DNA from: Nocardia tenerifensis NBRC 101015
GTDB taxonomy: Bacteria > Actinomycetota > Actinomycetes > Mycobacteriales > Mycobacteriaceae
NCBI RefSeq assembly: GCF_000308715.1
Contig: NZ_BAGH01000594.1
Span: 1 to 32,220 of the forward strand
DNA: 32,220 bases
Direction: 5' to 3'
How positions within the stretch are numbered: the first letter of the stretch is position 1; every line of letters starts with the position of its first letter. Positions 28,449 through 32,220 of the stretch are shown here, in pieces. Under the pieces are notes generated by a model, which was not told the origin of the DNA, searched no databases, and worked only from the letters and a program-made list of their open reading frames with translations. A program made the translations under genes and the position numbers.

Positions 28449-29969
28449 GTGACGGACACCGACGTAATCATCGTGGGCGCGGGCCCGAGCGGCCTGATGC
28501 TGGCCGGTGAATTGCGCTTGGCCGGAGTGCGATCGCTTGTGCTGGAACGCCAGTCGCAACCGCGGGATACCCCGAAGGCGAGCGGTATCGGCGGCCGAAT
28601 CCTGGATCTGCTGCGCTACCGCGGCCTGCTGGATCGCTTCACGGAGGCCAGCAGCGATCCCCACCCGGCTCTCCGATTTCCGTTCGGCAATCTGTATCTG
28701 GACTTCACCGAACTCGCGGAGTCCCCGATGCACGCCCTGCCGATCCCCCAGCGGGCTGTCGAACGGCTGCTGGACGAGCACGCGAGCGAACTGGGCGCCG
28801 AGATCCGCCGCGGACACCGCCTGATCGGGCTGAGTCAGGACGATACCGAGGTGACCGCGGAGGTCGAGGGCCCCGAGGGGACCTACCGGGTGACCGCCCG
28901 CTACCTCGTCGGCTGCGACGGCGGCCGCAGCCGGGTGCGCGAACTCGCGGGAATCGAGTTCCCCGGCACCACCTATCCGGAGGTCAACCGGCTCGCCCAG
29001 GTCACCGTGCCCGACTCGCTGCGCGTGCTGGACAACGGCGATATCGATGTCCCCGGCCTCGGCACCGTCCACACGGGTTTCACCCGGACGGCCGGCGGCG
29101 TGTTCGCGTTCGCGGTGATGGACGGCGTCTTGTCCATGCAGACGACCGAGGACGAGTCCGCCGAGTACGACGATGACGAGCCGCTGACCATGGACGAACT
29201 CGCCGGCAGCGTGCGCCGCGTGCTCGGCGTGGAACTGCCGCTGGGTGACCCGATTCGCCTGTCGCGCTACACCTTCAAGGCGCGGCAGGCCGAACGCTAC
29301 CGGATCGGCCGGATCATGGTGGCGGGCGACGCGGCCCACCTGTTCCCCGCCACCGGCACCGCCCTGAACGTCGGCATGCTCGACACGGTCAACCTCGCCT
29401 GGAAGCTCGGCGCCGAGATCAACGGCTGGGCGCCGGCCGGACTGCTGGACACCTACCACGACGAACGCCACTTCGCGGGCGCGCGGGCGATGATGCAGAC
29501 GCGCGCGCAAGCCGCGCTGCGCCGCGGAACCGACGAGGCCGACGAGGCCCTGCGGCAGGTCTTCCAGGAGTTGCTCACCGACGAGCCCGCCCTGCACCGC
29601 ATGGGCCACCTCGTCGGCCACTCCGACATCCGCTACCCGATCCCCGGCGCGGACCGGCACCCCTTGATCGGCACATTCGCGCCGGACCTCCCGCTGCACA
29701 CCAACGAGGGCCTCACCAGCGTCGCCGAACTCATGCACGCCGCACGCCCGGTCTTCCTCGACCTCGCCGAACGCCCGGACCTCCGCGAGGTCGTTCTGGA
29801 GTGGCGCGACCGAGTCGACCTCCGCACGGCAAAGACCGACGACCGCCCCGCCGACGCATTACTGATCCGCCCAGACGCACACATCGCCTGGGCCACGCCC
29901 ATCGACCAGCCCGGCGACACCGCAGCGGCCGAACTGCGCGCGGCGCTGTCGCACTGGTTCGGCACTTAG
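28449..29969 (+). CDS. FAD-dependent monooxygenase, aromatic hydroxylase / rifampicin monooxygenase-like
   Basis: A 506-aa class A flavin monooxygenase. The FAD motif VIIVGAGPSGLMLAGELRLAGV starts at residue 6, the DG motif is YLVGCDGGRSRVRELAG and the GD motif is GDAAHLFPATG (from 293). NLAWKLGAEINGWAP follows, then a C-terminal thioredoxin-like domain ending in LLIRPDAHIAWAT, a layout shared with rifampicin monooxygenase and polyketide hydroxylases. After the GD motif the usual GGQGxN is reduced to GTALN, which may alter flavin movement. The GTG at 28449 has GGAG 6 nt upstream. The stop TAG is also the first three bases of the palindromic element that follows. Rifampicin as substrate is not implied. 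Confidence 0.88.
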   Translation: MTDTDVIIVGAGPSGLMLAGELRLAGVRSLVLERQSQPRDTPKASGIGGRILDLLRYRGLLDRFTEASSDPHPALRFPFGNLYLDFTELAESPMHALPIPQRAVERLLDEHASELGAEIRRGHRLIGLSQDDTEVTAEVEGPEGTYRVTARYLVGCDGGRSRVRELAGIEFPGTTYPEVNRLAQVTVPDSLRVLDNGDIDVPGLGTVHTGFTRTAGGVFAFAVMDGVLSMQTTEDESAEYDDDEPLTMDELAGSVRRVLGVELPLGDPIRLSRYTFKARQAERYRIGRIMVAGDAAHLFPATGTALNVGMLDTVNLAWKLGAEINGWAPAGLLDTYHDERHFAGARAMMQTRAQAALRRGTDEADEALRQVFQELLTDEPALHRMGHLVGHSDIRYPIPGADRHPLIGTFAPDLPLHTNEGLTSVAELMHAARPVFLDLAERPDLREVVLEWRDRVDLRTAKTDDRPADALLIRPDAHIAWATPIDQPGDTAAAELRAALSHWFGT

Positions 29970-30206
29970 GTTCTGTGTCACAGTCCAGCGGGAATCCAGC
30001 CCGAGAGGGAACTGGTGGCGGACGCTTCTCGCGCGATGCCGCCGCCAGTTCCTCATGACCGCTTGACCAGCTCCGATGGGGGCGCGGTTGATCCGCGGTC
30101 GATCAAGGGCGTCCCGAACCTCGAGGCGTCTTCGCGGCTCCCGGTTTGCCCGGTGGCCAACCCCTTTCGCCTGCCGGAGGAACCGATAAGACTTCGAGAC
30201 AGGGTC
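29967..30206. repeat. Palindromic element, copy 2 (240 bp, MITE-like)
   Basis: The left end TAGGTTCTGTGTCACAGTCC (29967-29986) and the right end (30187-30206, reading inward on the minus strand TAGACCCTGTCTCGAAGTC) resemble each other and the ends of the copy at 31498-31622. TA flanks both sides of the GG..CC ends. It encodes nothing recognisable. An internal 16-17 bp stem (30005-30021 with 30039-30054, one bulge and one mismatch) could act as terminator for the monooxygenase. The outer TAG is that gene's stop codon. Confidence 0.55.
30005..30054 (+). terminator. Long stem-loop after the monooxygenase
   Basis: Arms at 30005-30021 (GAGGGAACTGGTGGCGG) and 30039-30054 (CCGCCGCCAGTTCCTC) pair over a 17-nt loop, with one bulge and one G-U pair. 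It lies 35 bp after the stop, with no T-tract, inside palindromic element copy 2. Confidence 0.5.
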
Positions 30207-30237
30207 TAGGTCTGCGAGTCAGCGCTCCCGACTCCAG

Positions 30238-30686
30238 CATTCGGTTGCGAACCCAGGAGTCGGTAGCGCAAGGTCGGGAGCGCACGGGTCGCAAGCGGGA
30301 GGTTCGGAAGCGCACGAGCCGTAAGGACACGGTCGCGAACGCGCGAGCCGCAAGCGCGTCGATCGGGAGCGCATGAGTCGTGAGCACGCGGGTCGCGAGG
30401 GTACGAGTCGCCAGCGCACGGGCCGGAAGTGCACGAGCCGCGAACACGCCGGGCGGCAGCACGAGCCGCAGGCGCGCCGGTCGCGAGCACACGGGTCACG
30501 GCCACACGGGTCACGAGCGGCACGGATCGCCAAGCGTGAGGGGCGCGAGCACACCGTCGCGAGCACACGAGCCGCAAGCTCACCGATCGGAAGTACACGG
30601 GGTCGCGAACGCACGAGCCGCGAACGCGCCGTTCGGGAGCGCGCGAGGCGCAGGCGCACCGGTCGCGAGTGCACGGGTCGCGGTCG
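30238..30686. repeat. Degenerate 15-bp tandem repeat array, about 30 units
   Basis: Units of 15 bp (a few 13-17 bp) follow one another with consensus CACGRGTCGCGAGCG. Examples are 30283-30297, 30432-30446, 30566-30580, 30612-30626 and 30672-30686. Nearly all keep CG at positions 3-4 and 8-9 and AGC or AAC near the end. No spacers of different sequence are present, so it is not CRISPR. Because the period is five codons, every frame reads as a pentapeptide-like pattern, but no frame has a credible start. It ends 20 bp from the stop of the MerR gene. Confidence 0.85.
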
Positions 30687-30705
30687 CTCGATGAGCGGTC
30701 GCGGC

Positions 30706-31443
30706 TTACCTGGTCTCGGCCGACGACATGAGCTGCTGTCCGATGCGCGTGAGCACATCGATTTGTGCCGAGTTGTAGAGGTCGTTCACGGCCACTTCTA
30801 CTGTCTGCCAGGCGAAGTGGGCGCCGCGTGGGGCGTCGGTGTAGGGGTCGAGCAGGCCGGGGTGACCGTCGAGCATGGACTGGACCTGGGGGGCCATGCG
30901 TTCGGCGAGGGTGCGGCGGGTGTGTTCGTCGGCGTCCTCGGGCAGCTGATCGAACTCGACGGTCGCGGGTTCGGCGTGGTAGGTGTGGAGCATCTCGATG
31001 TAGGCGTCGATGCCGGACGGGCCGAGTACGCGGGCGAGGACCACGATGAACGCTCGGTCGGCGTCGGAGAGATCGACGTGTGCGGCGGCCTCGGCGAGGG
31101 CGGGCGGCAGGTCGGTGGGGCCGGCCTGGCGCAACGTCTGCGAGAGCTCGACTCGAATCCGTTGCAGGCGTTCGATGCTCGCGGCCAGTTCGGCGTCCAG
31201 CTGGCGGATCGCCTGCTCGGGATGCTCCTCGGCCTCCCCCATCTCGGCGATCTGCGCCAGCGAAAAGCCGAGGTCGGTCAGGCGTTTGATCCGCAGCAGC
31301 CGCACCAGGTGCGCGACCCCGTAGCTCTTGTAGCCGTTGGACCGCCGCTCGGGCTCGGCGAGCAGACCGATCTCGTGATAGTGCCGCACCGCCCGCAAGC
31401 TGGTGCCCGCGAGTTCGGCGAGCTGACGGGTGCTCCACGCCAC
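30706..31443 (-). CDS. MerR-family regulator with large C-terminal sensor region
   Basis: A 245-aa MerR regulator. The DNA-binding part STRQLAELAGTSLRAVRHYHEIGLL with wing NGYKSYGVAHLVRLLRIKRLTDLGFSLAQIAEM covers residues ~4-65. A coiled coil (EQAIRQLDAELAASIERLQRIRVEL) is followed by ~130 residues of helical effector domain that I do not recognise. That domain is not clearly the TipA antibiotic-binding type. The start is GTG at 31443, behind AGGAGG about 7 nt upstream; the frame is open further, through the palindromic element, but has no better start. The 15-bp repeat array lies directly downstream. Confidence 0.88.
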   Translation of the reverse strand: MAWSTRQLAELAGTSLRAVRHYHEIGLLAEPERRSNGYKSYGVAHLVRLLRIKRLTDLGFSLAQIAEMGEAEEHPEQAIRQLDAELAASIERLQRIRVELSQTLRQAGPTDLPPALAEAAAHVDLSDADRAFIVVLARVLGPSGIDAYIEMLHTYHAEPATVEFDQLPEDADEHTRRTLAERMAPQVQSMLDGHPGLLDPYTDAPRGAHFAWQTVEVAVNDLYNSAQIDVLTRIGQQLMSSAETR

Positions 31444-31497
31444 GACTACCCTCCTCCGGGATCCGAAGCCGCCGACGACGGCCACACCCGTCAAATC

Positions 31498-31622
31498 TAG
31501 GCCCTGTGCCGAAGTCCGGCCGGATACCTCCGGTGGCCGGATCGTCGCCCGGCAAGCTGGACGACGTGGCCGGTCGGCGATCCAGCCTCCGGTGGCCGGA
31601 CGGGACTTCGACACAGGACCTA
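31498..31622. repeat. Palindromic element, copy 3 (125 bp, MITE-like)
   Basis: The ends TAGGCCCTGTGCCGAAGTCC (31498-31517) and its inverse (31603-31622) match at 18 of 20 positions. TA lies at each outer edge, compatible with a TA target duplication. Inside, CTCCGGTGGCCGGA occurs twice in direct orientation (around 31528 and 31587). It encodes nothing and lies between the MerR start and the polymerase stop, so it may carry the MerR promoter. Confidence 0.7.
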
Positions 31623-31664
31623 TGCCGTCGCACCGCCGACGCCCCAACGTGGTGCGGCGCACGC

Positions 31665-32220
31665 TTACTTCGCGTCCCCATAGCATTCGACCACAGCCGT
31701 CGTGAACGGGAACCGCACCGGCGTCGGCCCGAAAACGATCCGGCCCGCCTCGTCCGCGGCGGCGGTGATCGCGGCGGAGACCGTCGCCGCCTCGTCCGCC
31801 GGGCAGTGCACGATCACCTCGTCGTGCTGGAAGAAGACCAGTTCGGCGCGGAGCCCGGCCTGCGCCATCGAGTGCCGCAGCCCGGCGAGCACCAGCAACG
31901 CCCAGTCGGCGGCGCTGCCCTGCACGACGAAGTTGCGGGTGAAACGACCGCGAGCGCGGGCCGCGGCATTACTGCCGTAACCGTTGACCTCCTCCGGTGC
32001 GAGGTCCGCCTGCTCCGGCGCCGCGACGGACGCGGGCGGGCAGGTGCGACCGAGCCAGGTGCGCACGAGCCTGCCCTGCTCGCCCGCGCGCGCCGCGTCG
32101 TCGACGTAGGCGACCGCCGCGGGATAGCGGCGGCGCAGCTCGGCCATGTGGGTGAGGGCGTCGCCGGAGGTCTGGCCGTAGATCGCGCCGAGCAGCGCGA
32201 TCTTGGCCTGGGCCCGGTCG
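31665..32220 (-). CDS. Family A DNA polymerase (actinobacterial 3'-5' exonuclease/polymerase type), 5' truncated
   Basis: The last 185 codons of a polymerase I family protein; the N-terminal part lies right of the window. The O-helix region (motif B) is seen as KIALLGAIYGQTSGDALTHM and motif C as FFQHDEVIVHCP, with the catalytic HDE. NFVVQGSAADWALLVLAGLRHSM between them is the conserved NxxxQGxxAD helix. Short actinobacterial polymerases annotated as bifunctional 3'-5' exonuclease/DNA polymerase, separate from polA, end this way; the exonuclease domain cannot be seen here. The stop is TAA at 31667-31665. Confidence 0.92.
   Translation of the reverse strand, partial: DRAQAKIALLGAIYGQTSGDALTHMAELRRRYPAAVAYVDDAARAGEQGRLVRTWLGRTCPPASVAAPEQADLAPEEVNGYGSNAAARARGRFTRNFVVQGSAADWALLVLAGLRHSMAQAGLRAELVFFQHDEVIVHCPADEAATVSAAITAAADEAGRIVFGPTPVRFPFTTAVVECYGDAK

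Noticed and set aside
30238..30500. A pentapeptide-repeat protein gene (frames reading ALATR-like or TSREH-like units)
   Set aside because: Any 15-bp array reads as pentapeptides. The A(D/N)Lxx signature is not kept and no start with a ribosome-binding site was found.
30238..30686. CRISPR array
   Set aside because: Units follow each other directly with no unique spacers, are only 15 bp, and no cas gene is present.
30206..31681. A 491-codon minus-strand open frame through the repeat array and MerR region
   Set aside because: The MerR gene uses another frame with clear domains. This one owes its length to the stop-free repeat array and GC bias.

Overview
The window is very GC-rich, with strong G/C at third codon positions and many GTG/TTG starts. 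It carries typical mycolata genes: an Mkl/MceG-type ATPase, a mycothiol-dependent maleylpyruvate-isomerase-like protein and a single-chain long-chain acyl-CoA carboxylase. I infer a Nocardia-like actinomycete (Corynebacteriales); the species cannot be read from the sequence. It looks chromosomal, with no rRNA, tRNA, integrase or phage genes. Both ends cut genes.

Region 1 (2-5209, + strand) is a tight catabolic operon: a short-chain dehydrogenase (cut at the left edge), a MarR regulator, a crotonase-fold protein, an acyl-CoA dehydrogenase, a benzoate/aminobenzoate-type acyl-CoA ligase and a Rid-family protein. Several genes are joined by ATGA overlaps. The set resembles the aerobic CoA-thioester route for 2-aminobenzoate-type aromatics. 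The ring-attacking monooxygenase, if present, would lie left of the window. A perfect hairpin at 5200-5229 ends the operon against a convergent gene.

Region 2 (5234-10106) holds an exported serine beta-lactamase-like hydrolase, a small membrane protein, a MerR regulator divergent from an imine-reductase-like enzyme, the MceG-type ATPase (with no mce operon in view) and a small SAM methyltransferase.

Region 3 (10234-15742) contains an unrecognised 169-aa protein followed by a 940-aa polytopic membrane protein with an M48 metalloprotease core. A maleylpyruvate-isomerase-like protein, an MBL-fold protein with an N-terminal zinc ribbon and a small lipoprotein follow. The protein/M48 pair is the best candidate for an undescribed system.

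Region 4 (15975-24782) has a ferredoxin-reductase-type flavoprotein, an atypical SDR divergent from a MarR regulator, a 558-bp non-coding stretch with large palindromes, and the 1818-aa single-chain acyl-CoA carboxylase ending in a textbook terminator.

Region 5 (24958-32220) holds a DUF2071-like protein, a small HTH-like protein, two class A flavin monooxygenases, a DUF4304-like protein, a MerR regulator and the 3' end of a family A DNA polymerase. Two non-coding novelties sit here. The first is a family of short palindromic elements with related termini (15245-15301, 29967-30206, 31498-31622); in two of the three copies the outer TAG is the stop codon of the adjoining gene. The second is a degenerate 15-bp tandem repeat array of about 30 units (30238-30686).
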